This document shows, one piece after another, positions 34,318 to 43,503 of a DNA stretch of 64,000 nucleotides; the stretch's first letter is position 1, and each line of letters opens with the position of its first letter. The position numbers and the translations under genes were made by a program. The notes under the pieces were generated by a model that saw only the letters and a program-made list of their open reading frames with translations, did no database searches and was not told the origin of the DNA. Source of the DNA: Nostoc sp. LEGE 12450 (GTDB lineage: Bacteria; Cyanobacteriota; Cyanobacteriia; Cyanobacteriales; Nostocaceae). Where the stretch lies: assembly GCF_015206895.1 (NCBI RefSeq), contig NZ_JADEXU010000012.1, positions 1 through 64,000 of the forward strand. Reading direction: 5' to 3'.

Positions 34318-35511
34318 ATGACTAGTCTTTCTGTCGCCCAAACCAAGCTACATAGCCATCGAGAGCAATTTCCGGCTTTAGCCAATAAGACTTATTTCAA
34401 TTATGGGGGACAAGGGCCAATGCCCCAAAGGGCAATGGATGCTATGACCGAAACTCAGGCTTATGTTCAGCAAATAGGCCCCTTTGGTAATGAGGCGTAT
34501 CGCTGGATAGCGCCGCAGACTCAAGCCGCTAGAGTTGCGATCGCTTCTGAGTTAAATGCACCAAGTGAAACAATTAGCCTTACCCAGAATGTCACAGTTG
34601 GCTGTAATATCGCTATGTGGGGCATCGACTGGCATTCTGGCGACCATATACTGCTCTCAGACTGCGAACATCCAGGCGTGATTGCCACCACACAAGAAAT
34701 CGCACGGAGATTCGCGGTAGAAGTTACCACCTGTCCTCTGAAAGCGACTTTAAATGAGGGCGATCCTGTACAAGTTATTGCCCAGCACTTACGTCCTAAT
34801 ACCCGTCTTGTAATATTAAGTCATGTTTTCTGGAATACTGGTCAAGTTTTACCCCTTGATAAAATTGCCGAAGTATGCAGAAATAATAATTCTTTCTTGT
34901 TGATAGATGCTGCCCAATCTGTTGGTTTATTGCCTTTAAACTTAACAGAATTGGGTGTAGATTTTTATGCTTTCACTGGTCACAAATGGTTATGTGGCCC
35001 TGCGGGTGCTGGTGGTTTGTATGTCCGACCAGAAGCACGAGAAAGCCTAAAGCCTACGTTTATTGGCTTGAATGGCATTGTTGTAGATAGTCAATCTCAG
35101 CCTGTGGACTGGCTTCCCGATGGGCGACGATATGAAGTGTCTACATTAGCTTATCCGTTGTATGTTGGGTTAAAGGAAGCGATCGCAATTCATCAGCAAT
35201 GGGGAACTTCACAGGAACGTTACGAGCAAATTTGCCAAAACAGTGGGTATCTTTGGCAGCGCTTAGTGGCGTTACCCGATGTTAAATGTTTACGAACATC
35301 CCCACCTGAAAGCGGTATAGTCTCGTTCCAACTTGTAAATAATCAGCCCCAAGCAAATCTCAAGTTAGTACAATTTCTAGACTCACAAAACATATTAACT
35401 CGGACAATTGCCGATCCTAGCTGTATACGTACCACCATCCATTACCTGACTTTAGAATCGGAAATCGACCAATTAGTTGAGGCTATTCAAAGTTTTTGCA
35501 AAATTAGTTAA
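34318..35511 (+). CDS. PLP-dependent cysteine/cystine C-S lyase (class V aminotransferase fold)
   Basis: A 397-residue class-V aminotransferase-like enzyme. The PLP lysine is in FTGHKWLCGPAG, the cofactor aspartate and histidine are in LIDAAQSV and CEHPG. It resembles the cyanobacterial C-DES cystine lyase, which releases sulphide or persulphide for Fe-S assembly, more than NifS/SufS, because the C-terminal active-site cysteine loop of desulfurases is not evident. Substrate assignment is by resemblance. It follows the HIT gene by 96 bases in the same direction. Confidence 0.85.
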   Translation: MTSLSVAQTKLHSHREQFPALANKTYFNYGGQGPMPQRAMDAMTETQAYVQQIGPFGNEAYRWIAPQTQAARVAIASELNAPSETISLTQNVTVGCNIAMWGIDWHSGDHILLSDCEHPGVIATTQEIARRFAVEVTTCPLKATLNEGDPVQVIAQHLRPNTRLVILSHVFWNTGQVLPLDKIAEVCRNNNSFLLIDAAQSVGLLPLNLTELGVDFYAFTGHKWLCGPAGAGGLYVRPEARESLKPTFIGLNGIVVDSQSQPVDWLPDGRRYEVSTLAYPLYVGLKEAIAIHQQWGTSQERYEQICQNSGYLWQRLVALPDVKCLRTSPPESGIVSFQLVNNQPQANLKLVQFLDSQNILTRTIADPSCIRTTIHYLTLESEIDQLVEAIQSFCKIS

Positions 35512-35732
35512 AAATTAGGAGTTATAAGTTATCAGTCTGGTAATTATGATTTTAAGTTTTAACTCCTAATACCAATTCTTTGTGAGGCTACAGCAAATTT
35601 TCTTTCTTTGTGTCCTTTGCGCCCTACCCTGCGGGAAGCTGCTCCGCGTCTATGCGGTTCTTTGCTCATATAATTTGACGCAGCTTCATACAGAATTCGT
35701 AAAACTTCTAACTTCTACCTCCTACCTTTTAA

Positions 35733-36815
35733 ATGGAACGCCCAATCTTATACTTAGCAATCACTAACCACGGCTTTGGACATGCTACACGCATGGCTTC
35801 CGTCGCTGCAACAATTCAAAAATTATGTCCAGAAATTTTGCTAATTATTGTTACCACTGCCCCGCGCTGGTTGCTAGAGTGCTATATAGAAGGCGATTTC
35901 ATCTATCGTCCCCGTGCATTTGATTTGGGTGTGGTGCAAACCGATAGTTTGACAATGGATAAAGTAGCGACTTTAGAAAAATTGCTGGATATTAAGAAAC
36001 ATCAAAATTCGCTGATTGCCTCAGAAGTTAATTTTATCCGCCAAAATCGCGTTCATCTCATTTTGGCAGATATTCCCTTCCTGACTCCTGGGTTTGCCAA
36101 AGGTGCAAATATCCCTTGCTGGATGATGAGTAACTTTGGCTGGGACTTTATCTATCGAGATTGGGGAGGGGAATTTACAGCAGTTGCAGATTGGATTAGC
36201 GATTGGTACTCAAAGTGCGATCGCCTATTCCGCCTTCCTTTTCACGAACCGATGCAAGCTTTCAACAATATCACAGATGTCGGGCTAACAGGTGGTTCTC
36301 CCCATTACTCTGCTGATGATTTACGTTCTCTTTGGGGAATAACTGCACCTATCGAAAAAACTATTTTGTTGACCTTTGGTGGCTTGGGTTTGCAGCAAAT
36401 TCCCTACGATAACCTGCGGCGATTTCCAGATTGGCAATTTATCGTCTTCGATCAATCTGCGCCTGATTTACCTAATTTAGTGAAAATTAATGACCGTAAA
36501 TACCGCCCAGTAGATTTTATGCCTATTTGTGGGCGAGTCGTCTCTAAACCTGGCTACAGTACTTTTGCTGAAGCTACACTATTGGGAGTACCTATTGTTA
36601 CTATCCCTCGTGAGGACTTTGCCGAAGCAACTTTTCTACTAGAAGGTATAACAAATTATAACCAGCATCAAATCATCACCCCATCTGAGTTTTTTCAAGG
36701 GACTTGGGATTTTCTGTATCAGTTACCCGAACTACCAAAGCGATCCCAGCTAATTGCTAAGGATGGTAATGAAGCGATCGCTAAAGCGATTCTAAATTAT
36801 TTACAGACGAAATAA
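35733..36815 (+). CDS. Glycosyltransferase-like protein (MurG/GT28-type fold)
   Basis: A 360-residue protein with the N-terminal glycine/histidine motif ITNHGFGHATRM and a C-terminal nucleotide-sugar site: LLTFGGLG, VDFMPICGRVVSKPGYST and EATLLGVPIVTIPRED. This is the two-Rossmann GT-B plan of UDP-sugar transferases and resembles the N-terminal domain of plant L-arabinokinase. Donor and acceptor are unknown. A CCTGCGGGAAGCTGCTCC dispersed repeat lies just upstream at about 35630. Confidence 0.8.
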   Translation: MERPILYLAITNHGFGHATRMASVAATIQKLCPEILLIIVTTAPRWLLECYIEGDFIYRPRAFDLGVVQTDSLTMDKVATLEKLLDIKKHQNSLIASEVNFIRQNRVHLILADIPFLTPGFAKGANIPCWMMSNFGWDFIYRDWGGEFTAVADWISDWYSKCDRLFRLPFHEPMQAFNNITDVGLTGGSPHYSADDLRSLWGITAPIEKTILLTFGGLGLQQIPYDNLRRFPDWQFIVFDQSAPDLPNLVKINDRKYRPVDFMPICGRVVSKPGYSTFAEATLLGVPIVTIPREDFAEATFLLEGITNYNQHQIITPSEFFQGTWDFLYQLPELPKRSQLIAKDGNEAIAKAILNYLQTK

Positions 36816-36843
36816 AGTTATTCAAAACAGTATAAATTAATAT

Positions 36844-36993
36844 ATGAATATTAACCAAGACAATACAACATCCTCTAAAGAGAGTTTAGAATTGCCAGGG
36901 ACAAACCTAGATAACATTACATTGTCTCACAATCTTCCTAGTACACCTATCATCCGCGATTTGCTCAAAGATTTCGGTGTTAAGCCTTTTTAA
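36844..36993 (+). CDS. Possible small protein (49 residues), uncertain
   Basis: An ATG frame 28 bases after the glycosyltransferase stop encodes an acidic, serine- and asparagine-rich peptide starting MNINQDNTTSSKESLELPG and ending IIRDLLKDFGVKPF. The ordered composition and the C-terminal amphipathic stretch look coding, but no ribosome site is visible and I know no relative. Confidence 0.35.
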   Translation: MNINQDNTTSSKESLELPGTNLDNITLSHNLPSTPIIRDLLKDFGVKPF

Positions 36994-37099
36994 GAGAAGA
37001 TATACTCTATCTAACGATAAAGCAACGATAGCACAACATCACATCAAGCAGATTGAACTGCTAATTAGCTTTTACTATCATCAATTATTACTGTTTTAA

Positions 37100-37513
37100 A
37101 TGACTCACTACCAAAAGTTACTAAAAATTTCTACTACTGCCAAATCTTTTTACAACATCACCGCTAAAATTGAAGCCGCAGTCGCAGAATCGGGGGTTGA
37201 AACTGGTCTTTGTACTTTATTTTTGCGCCACACTTCAGCCAGTTTAGTTATTCAAGAAAATGCCGATCCTGATGTTCTTGTGGATTTAGCCAATTTTATG
37301 GCAAAACTTGTCCCAGAATCAGGTAAATATATCCACGATGCAGAAGGCCCCGATGATATGCCAGCACACATTCGTACTGCGCTCACCCACACTTCTGAAC
37401 ATATCCCCATTAATCGAGGTCATCTAGTACTGGGAACTTGGCAGGGAATTTATATTTGGGAACATCGTCAGCACAGTCATTTAAGAGAATTGGTTATCCA
37501 CATTTCTGGATAG
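37100..37513 (+). CDS. YjbQ/UPF0047 family protein
   Basis: A 137-residue protein of the UPF0047 family, sometimes named secondary thiamine-phosphate synthase. Conserved blocks are CTLFLRHTSASLVIQEN and ADPDVLVDL, then a metal-type cluster HDAEGPDDMPAHIRTALTHT and GTWQGIYIWEHR. The length is standard. The proposed thiamine role rests on limited complementation evidence in the family, so the biochemical activity is uncertain. Confidence 0.9.
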   Translation: MTHYQKLLKISTTAKSFYNITAKIEAAVAESGVETGLCTLFLRHTSASLVIQENADPDVLVDLANFMAKLVPESGKYIHDAEGPDDMPAHIRTALTHTSEHIPINRGHLVLGTWQGIYIWEHRQHSHLRELVIHISG

Positions 37514-37939
37514 CTGATTTTCAAGTTTGATTCCAGCTTGAGTTTTGTAGAGTTTAAATACTCTGGTTATTCTACCTACCCTTTGGATATAATTTCAGAA
37601 ACTCGCGGTAATATACATTAAACAAATTTCGTCGTGATACAAGAATCCTGTTTGATTTCTGAAAAGATACGTAGTAATGTACCCAATCCTCGATAATGGT
37701 GCGTTAGAAACTCCGTTCTAAAACACACCCTACATACCTAATTTTTCAAAAATCAAATAATAATCCTATAACTTTGCAATGAAAATTATTGATACGAAAT
37801 TAATTAGACGTATTATATTAAATAATCAGTGTCATTTTGTAAACTTAAAAGTTAAGTTTATTTTGACTTATTTAATAATATACTTAATTTCGATATACAC
37901 TAATAGTTAGTGTAAGCTGTTTGGGTTATTTCGATTACT
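37514..37939. other. Intergenic region, nothing recognised
   Basis: About 425 AT-rich bases. It contains a short imperfect inverted stretch near 37705 (GCGTTAGAAACTCCGTTCTAA). No gene or RNA is evident. Confidence 0.4.
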
Positions 37940-38689
37940 ATGAAGCAAGAACTGACACCAACTCATACTTTTCAATATATTGATGAAATCCTTGCCCAAC
38001 AGTCTATTCATTTATTATCACTTAATCCCCAAAAAAAATTAATTACCAGCTTTGCTCAGTTGGAAAATTTAATTACTGAGCAAAACACTGACATTGAACT
38101 TCTTACAAATCTTCAGCAAACTCTCGAAAGCATAGTCTGTAGCCAGTTACAAAACTTCCCAGAAAACATATTTTGGGATTTTGATTTTCTAGTTAGTAGT
38201 ATGCTTAGGCAGGCTTTAGTAGCAAATGAGGGCGCTATTCCTTTTCTCAAAGTTTTTGGTGAAAAGATGGTTTCTCTGGTAGAAATGTTCGGAACTAAAA
38301 CAGAAATTCGCTTTCGTTATGTTCACGATTTTATGTATGGGTTTGAGTGGGCGAGGTGGGTACAAAAAGAACCACAAAAACGCGCATACGTAGAGCCTTT
38401 TAGTCTAGTTTTTTTGGATTACTTACTCGCCAAAGGTAAGGAACTTGTACAAAGGATTAATCATGGTCAGGTCGTATCTTATAAACTATGTGATACAGGC
38501 TACCGGAATCCCTTCACTTTTTCTCGTGAACCAGAAGACGAATATCGTCTACTCACTTATCTAGCTGAGGAGCAACTTATCCCAGTAGCAGTGTGGAACT
38601 GGAATGCAAGCCCAGTATGGAACAAACCTTTCCAAGAAATGCGCCAGCAATTAGCATTAAAATTAAATATTCAACCACAGAAACATTGA
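37940..38689 (+). CDS. Conserved-looking protein of unknown function
   Basis: A 249-residue soluble protein, mostly helical in its first half, then with an aromatic region (RYVHDFMYGFEWARWVQKEP) and a C-terminal part containing YRNPFTFSREPEDEYRLLTYL. No motif I recognise, no signal peptide. It ends 32 bases before the Nif3-like gene in the same direction, so the two may share a transcript. Confidence 0.7.
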   Translation: MKQELTPTHTFQYIDEILAQQSIHLLSLNPQKKLITSFAQLENLITEQNTDIELLTNLQQTLESIVCSQLQNFPENIFWDFDFLVSSMLRQALVANEGAIPFLKVFGEKMVSLVEMFGTKTEIRFRYVHDFMYGFEWARWVQKEPQKRAYVEPFSLVFLDYLLAKGKELVQRINHGQVVSYKLCDTGYRNPFTFSREPEDEYRLLTYLAEEQLIPVAVWNWNASPVWNKPFQEMRQQLALKLNIQPQKH

Positions 38690-38721
38690 TTAGCAATTTT
38701 TAATTGCTGAAGAAAATAATT

Positions 38722-39531
38722 ATGAAAATTGTTGATTTAATTACTTGGTTTGAAGCGTGGGCAAATCCCGCTTGGTGTGAAAGCTGGGATAATTGCGGCT
38801 GGCAGATTGAACCAGGAGTTTTGCAGGAAAAAGCACGGGTTTTGGTATGTTTGACACCGACTTTGGCAGTAATGCAAGAAGCGATCGCAGAAAATGCTAA
38901 TCTGATATTCGCCCATCATCCCTTGATTTTTAATCCTCTCAAATCTTTACGCACTGGTGAAGCGATCGCAGAAATGGTACGGTTAGCTTTTACCCACAAA
39001 ATTGGTATTTACAGCGCTCACACCAATTTTGACCAAGTGCAGGATGGTACAGCTGATGTATTAGCTCAAATTTTAGAACTCAAGGAAGTTACTCCCATAG
39101 TACCAACACAAGCTGGATTAGGATATGGTCGTGTTGGTTTGCTAGAGCCATCTTTGACACTACAGGAATTACTCGCAGCTATTCAAACCCGGCTTGCTCC
39201 CCCTAATTTGATTTTTTCCCCAGCTGATGACTTACAGCAAATAATTTCACGAGTTGCTGTTTTAGGTGGTTCGGGGGCTGGTTATATTTCAGCCGTCGCC
39301 AAAACTGGTGCCCAAGCTTATCTGACTTCTGACTGTAAGTTTCATCAGTTTCAAGAAAGCCGCGATGTCTACGGCGGGCTGCGCCAACGCAATCTCATTT
39401 TAATAGATGCGGGACATTATGCTACCGAACGTCCGGCTTGCGATCGCTTGGTGCAAAAATTCCAGTCCCTAAACTTAGACTGGGTGCAATTAAGCCAAAA
39501 GGATGAAGATTTCCGCCAGTTTTTTGCTTGA
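38722..39531 (+). CDS. Nif3-like dinuclear metal-centre protein (YqfO/YbgI family)
   Basis: A hexameric dinuclear metal protein, sometimes called a GTP cyclohydrolase I type 2 homolog. Metal-binding positions include HH in FAHHPLIF, H and D in SAHTNFDQVQDG and the late H-x3-E in DAGHYATERPA. The start is ATG 38722 (MKIVDLITWFE), the usual family start; a TTG six codons upstream (38704) is less likely. At 269 residues it is the short form without an inserted PII-like domain. The cellular role is unknown. Confidence 0.88.
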   Translation: MKIVDLITWFEAWANPAWCESWDNCGWQIEPGVLQEKARVLVCLTPTLAVMQEAIAENANLIFAHHPLIFNPLKSLRTGEAIAEMVRLAFTHKIGIYSAHTNFDQVQDGTADVLAQILELKEVTPIVPTQAGLGYGRVGLLEPSLTLQELLAAIQTRLAPPNLIFSPADDLQQIISRVAVLGGSGAGYISAVAKTGAQAYLTSDCKFHQFQESRDVYGGLRQRNLILIDAGHYATERPACDRLVQKFQSLNLDWVQLSQKDEDFRQFFA

Positions 39532-39788
39532 TTGCTTATGTTTCACTATATTTTAATATTCAAACTATTTAGCTTACCAAGATTAATGCTAAATATCTTT
39601 GTATTAAAATCTCCCCGTATACCCCCGTTTAGTCTCATCTAAATCTTATATTTAATACCATTTGTGTGATACGAATCACTATTTACGTGTAACTATAATC
39701 ACATAATATTAATGTCCCATATCAACTAGTCGCAGAAAAAAGTGTTCCACACTTGATGTAACAAATTGTTTACTCTGTCCTAACCAAG

Positions 39789-40007
39789 ATGATTCGCACA
39801 ATCGTTGAATCTGCTTTCCAAACTGGATATCTTAGTGTTGAATCTGAGGGTTTACTCAAGCAAGTGCTAGCTACTAAATGCTATCAGTCAGAGGATTTGC
39901 CAGACCTTGCAGCCCTATATGACGCAGTTCGTGCAGGTAAAATTAAACGGGAAGCATCCTCATCGAACTTGCTTATAGAATTTCCCCTACCACATAAATC
40001 TTGCTGA
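39789..40007 (+). CDS. Small conserved cyanobacterial protein
   Basis: A 72-residue protein (MIRTIVESAFQTGYLSVESE at the N-terminus). The central LYDAVRAGKIKREAS block matches my memory of a short cyanobacterial protein that ends soon after, so the last 14 residues may be a recent extension by stop loss. No known function. Confidence 0.65.
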   Translation: MIRTIVESAFQTGYLSVESEGLLKQVLATKCYQSEDLPDLAALYDAVRAGKIKREASSSNLLIEFPLPHKSC

Positions 40008-40610
40008 TCCTCCAAAAGAACCAAAGGAACCGAGAAAAGCTTGTTGCAAGTATTTATGCTCACTCGTTATTCCATTCTCTTGCCCTTCTCTTACCCATCA
40101 TCAGGCAAAAAACCTTAAAAATTCAAAACTCTTTGGGTGTTGTTGCTGAAAACCATCAAGGTCAGCAAGAGAATGAGTTAAGATCAGATACAAGTGGGTA
40201 AAAGTAAAGCCGAGTCCCCGGACTTCCCAGCAATGCCAATGAGTAAAAGTAGGCAGATTAAACAACCGCAATCAACGATTGTTTTGGAGTATTATTTATT
40301 ACATAATGGTAAGAATGACTCACCAAGAAATATGAACCTGATTAGGACAGATTCCGAATTGTTTGACTTCTATGAAGCAGACGTTCCTTAGAATAAGCTG
40401 AAAGGAGATTGAATTCATTACCAAAGGAACTCATGATTTATTGCCCAATATTTCCCAATATTTTGACAACTACAGGCAAATTTTGGCATTGAGTGATAAA
40501 GCGTACTTGTTCTCAACGGTGAAATTAACCTCCCAAAGGTGTAATGTAATGGGGTAGAACCCAGATTTTGACAGGTTTAACTACGTTGTTTAAAAAGGCA
40601 GAAACAGTAC
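40008..40610. other. Intergenic region with no firm gene
   Basis: About 600 bases. A GTG-initiated frame of 65 codons at 40194-40391 lacks a ribosome site and family features, so I do not call it. GTAAAAGTA is repeated at 40197 and 40222. The promoter of the next gene should lie at the right end. Confidence 0.4.
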
Positions 40611-40922
40611 ATGCTACACCGCAAGATTTATCAACTCTGTTGCGATGGGCGCGAGGTATGTGTTTTCTTGCGGGACCAGCAACGCTGGATTGAACGCGCC
40701 CGCATCATCGACATAGAGGGAGATTTAGTGACCCTACGCTATGAAACAGAAGAAGAGGACGAAGTTTGTTCTTGGGAAGAAATGGTTCGCCTCGAGAGCA
40801 TTGGTGCTGTAACGCAAAAACTGGCTTCAGTGCCACGCGGAAATGTGGAACCTCTGATGACTGAAGACTGTCCCGAAGCCGAACGCATCCACAACCGTTA
40901 CACTGACTCGAATCCAGAATAA
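40611..40922 (+). CDS. Conserved cyanobacterial protein (DUF6679-like), unknown function
   Basis: A 103-residue protein with a compact N-terminal beta-rich domain (MLHRKIYQLCCDGREVCVFL), an acidic strand (RYETEEEDEVCSW) and a disordered C-terminus. The pattern is strongly conserved in cyanobacteria as I recall it, and is named DUF6679 with moderate certainty. An Sm-like or SH3-like small barrel is plausible. It converges on the MBL/beta-CASP gene with a long hairpin between. Confidence 0.7.
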   Translation: MLHRKIYQLCCDGREVCVFLRDQQRWIERARIIDIEGDLVTLRYETEEEDEVCSWEEMVRLESIGAVTQKLASVPRGNVEPLMTEDCPEAERIHNRYTDSNPE

Positions 40923-40996
40923 TCAGTGTTGAGGAGCCAGTACTAAAAACAGGTTTCTCGTTGGAGGTAACTGGTTTCTGATTCTGCCAGCTGATT

Positions 40997-41035
40997 CGCT
41001 AGGCTCTCCCCTTACCCCAAGGGGAGAGCCTAGCG
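40997..41035. terminator. Strong hairpin between convergent genes
   Basis: A perfect 17-bp stem (CGCTAGGCTCTCCCCTT and its complement) with a five-base loop lies between two converging stop codons. It lacks a T-tail on either strand, so bidirectional termination or transcript-end protection is an inference. Confidence 0.6.
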
Positions 41036-41088
41036 TCAAGGGAAAGCCACTGGTGCCTAGTGCCGAGTTCTAAGTCATAAATCCTAGC

Positions 41089-42759
41089 TCAGGACTCAGC
41101 ACTAGATAAACCTTCAAAAGCAGGACAGTAACCTTCGAGAGTTACCTTAAAGTTATACAACGGCGAAGCTGGGTTCCAACACCTCTGTCCCCTTTGATGT
41201 CGGCAAGTACCACAACAGTCGACATCCGTCCATGTATAGCGATCGCTATTTTGGCTAAGAAGTTCTCGTTGAGACAATCCCCTTAAGACAAGTTCTTCCC
41301 CTTGCCAACGAGCTTCGATTAAACCAGTATCGGCAAATTGCCGCCAACGCGGATCGGCAGTAATCATATTGGGTAGGGTAATTGTGATTACTGTTCCTAA
41401 CTCTGTCAGTTCGCCTTCGTAGTTAGTCTCTGGTGCTGCCGGTTGCAAGAATGTGTCGCCGATAGGCAGTTCTACTAAAGTGTTAGCCGCCGGAGAATGT
41501 ACATGGTAGCGGTTTTGCAACTCTTCCAAGCTAGTCAGGTCTGCTAAGTAAGCAGGAGAACCGTGGACAAAAATGACGTGCTGGGGTCGCAAATTATGAA
41601 TTAGCTGCGTAGTACCAGGGCCATCACTATGTTGCGCCAAGAGATAGCTTTCAACAGTGGTGGGTGCCAAATATTCTTTATTAACTTTTATATCAATTTT
41701 TTCTGGAAGAAGGATCAGCCAAGGACCGGTGTCTAGTTGGCAGTGTTTGCCTAAATCAGATGTAGAGTCGGTGAGGACTATACAAGGTGACTTGCCCACT
41801 GTGGGACGATGTTCTGCTTGTAAACGACGCACGCGGGGACGTACCCGTTCATCCCAAAATAAGGGTTGATGGCGGGCGAAGTTTTGCACAGATGGGGGAA
41901 GGTGGGGTAACAGTTCTAGGTAAGCATCGCAGCCAGTAGCCACAGCACCATCCACCCAGATATCTAAATCTCTTCCGGTGAAGTGGTGATGAGAGCGTAA
42001 CAGCATTAGCATCTCTTGACCCAATCCTAAAGCAGGAGTGGGAAGGATTACAGAACAATGGTCAGCGATCGCCCGATTAATTCGCTCTGCTAGTTGATTT
42101 TCCTGGTTGCGGCGGTGAGGATGACGGGATGTGCCATAACTGCCTTCAATGATCAGCACATCCAAGTCTAAGCCCCGCAATTCTTCTAAACGCAAACCTT
42201 CTACCAACCGGGAATTTGATAAGAAAAAATCCCCTGTATATAGTAATTTGTAAGTACGCTGCTTGGTGGTGTAGGTAAGAAGAATGGCCACTGCCCCTGG
42301 TAGATGCCCGGCTGGAAATAATTCTGCGACTAAACCATCTTGAAATTCCACAGGCGATCGCAACGGCAAAGCATGACAAAATTTGGAAATTTCCTCAGCA
42401 TCTTGATCTAGCCAATTCAGTGGCAGTAACTTGCTGGTTACTTCGCTACCATAGATAGGTAACTTGGGATAAGCTTTATGTAGTGCCAGCAAGCCTCTGG
42501 AATGATCTGGGTGGGCGTGACTAATCAAAACTAAATCTGCTGGTAGGGGCGAACTAGATGCACGTTCCGACTTAGTAAGCCCCTTAGCCAGCGATGAAAT
42601 ATCTTCCATACCACAGTCTAACAGAATGCGGTGTGGCCCCATCTTTACCAATAAACACACGCCCTCATCGTGATGCTGGACACTATAGGGCAAACATTCT
42701 AATTCAGTACCCACTTCCGCAGCATCTTCTGGCGTAGATGCCGACAGATTATCCCTCAT
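41089..42759 (-). CDS. MBL/beta-CASP RNA-processing nuclease-like protein
   Basis: A 556-residue metallo-beta-lactamase with a beta-CASP insert, as in CPSF73/RNase J-type RNA nucleases. The metal motif HAHPDH is in VLISHAHPDHSRG, followed by AGHLPGA and the aspartate strand LLYTGDF. The beta-CASP part runs to about 400 and ends with VHGSPAY. An extra C-terminal region has a cysteine cluster (CCGTCRHQRGQRCW and a later C), probably zinc-binding. The start at 42759 (MRDNLSAST) has an excellent ribosome site, GGAGGGGAGG; a frame extending to 42801 is not needed. Confidence 0.87.
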   Translation of the reverse strand: MRDNLSASTPEDAAEVGTELECLPYSVQHHDEGVCLLVKMGPHRILLDCGMEDISSLAKGLTKSERASSSPLPADLVLISHAHPDHSRGLLALHKAYPKLPIYGSEVTSKLLPLNWLDQDAEEISKFCHALPLRSPVEFQDGLVAELFPAGHLPGAVAILLTYTTKQRTYKLLYTGDFFLSNSRLVEGLRLEELRGLDLDVLIIEGSYGTSRHPHRRNQENQLAERINRAIADHCSVILPTPALGLGQEMLMLLRSHHHFTGRDLDIWVDGAVATGCDAYLELLPHLPPSVQNFARHQPLFWDERVRPRVRRLQAEHRPTVGKSPCIVLTDSTSDLGKHCQLDTGPWLILLPEKIDIKVNKEYLAPTTVESYLLAQHSDGPGTTQLIHNLRPQHVIFVHGSPAYLADLTSLEELQNRYHVHSPAANTLVELPIGDTFLQPAAPETNYEGELTELGTVITITLPNMITADPRWRQFADTGLIEARWQGEELVLRGLSQRELLSQNSDRYTWTDVDCCGTCRHQRGQRCWNPASPLYNFKVTLEGYCPAFEGLSSAES

Positions 42760-43066
42760 AATGTCCTCCCCTCCAACCTCGTCATCATGGACATATCCCA
42801 AAAGCCAAAAGTTACATTACACAAGTTTTGGTTTTGTGACTTAGGGGTAAGTTTTAGCGTGCGCCCCTACACCCTGAGAATACAGATTTTTGATTGGGGA
42901 GGACGCCTCAGCCGAACCCGCACTGGTTCGGAAAGGTGGGCTAACAAAAAGCCATCAAACTAGGAGCTAAAGGAGTTTGCCTCTTGTGTGTTTTACCTTT
43001 GCAACTTCTGAGAGCTGTTAGCAAACTCACCCTACGGAAAGTCGCCCAAGCCTCTACAGATTTATT

Positions 43067-43189
43067 TCAATGTGCAGAACCATTGCCGTGATAGTTATCT
43101 GAATCATAGAATCCGTTTTTCGTGCCAAAGAATAAGCACGAAAGCGTGAAGATAACTGTTAATCCAGCTAGAATCAGCTTTACATCCAT
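43067..43189 (-). CDS. Very small membrane protein (40 residues)
   Basis: The minus strand encodes MDVKLILAGLTVIFTLSCLF followed by GTKNGFYDSDNYHGNGSAH and a stop. One transmembrane helix is followed by a polar, glycine- and histidine-containing tail. AAGGGG lies upstream of the ATG at a usable distance. The composition resembles small subunits of photosynthetic or respiratory complexes, and I believe similar peptides occur across cyanobacteria, but I cannot name it. Confidence 0.6.
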   Translation of the reverse strand: MDVKLILAGLTVIFTLSCLFFGTKNGFYDSDNYHGNGSAH

Positions 43190-43503
43190 TTGTTTGCTGC
43201 CCCTTACTCAAGACTTTCTTATATTAATTTAGTGCTTCCGCAATCAAACCGGATCGCTAGAAAATCTTTACTATGCTTATGTGGATTGGGCAATAGGTAA
43301 GTTTACCACAATCAGTCAGATTGTAAAACTTTTCGGTTCACCTGTCCATCCATCTGATTTAAACTAAAATGTTCACTGTTTCCGGCGTAGTTCTGGATTT
43401 AAAGAGAGGTGTACGCATTGTCTATTGATTTGAAAGCTCCTGTAAATCAAATGATGACATACAGCCTCTAATGAGGTCATGGTGTACATATCACATTTGA
43501 TTC

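Noticed and set aside
40194-40391. 65-codon GTG-initiated frame
   Set aside because: No ribosome site, no recognisable motif and an isolated position; kept only as a note in the intergenic entry.
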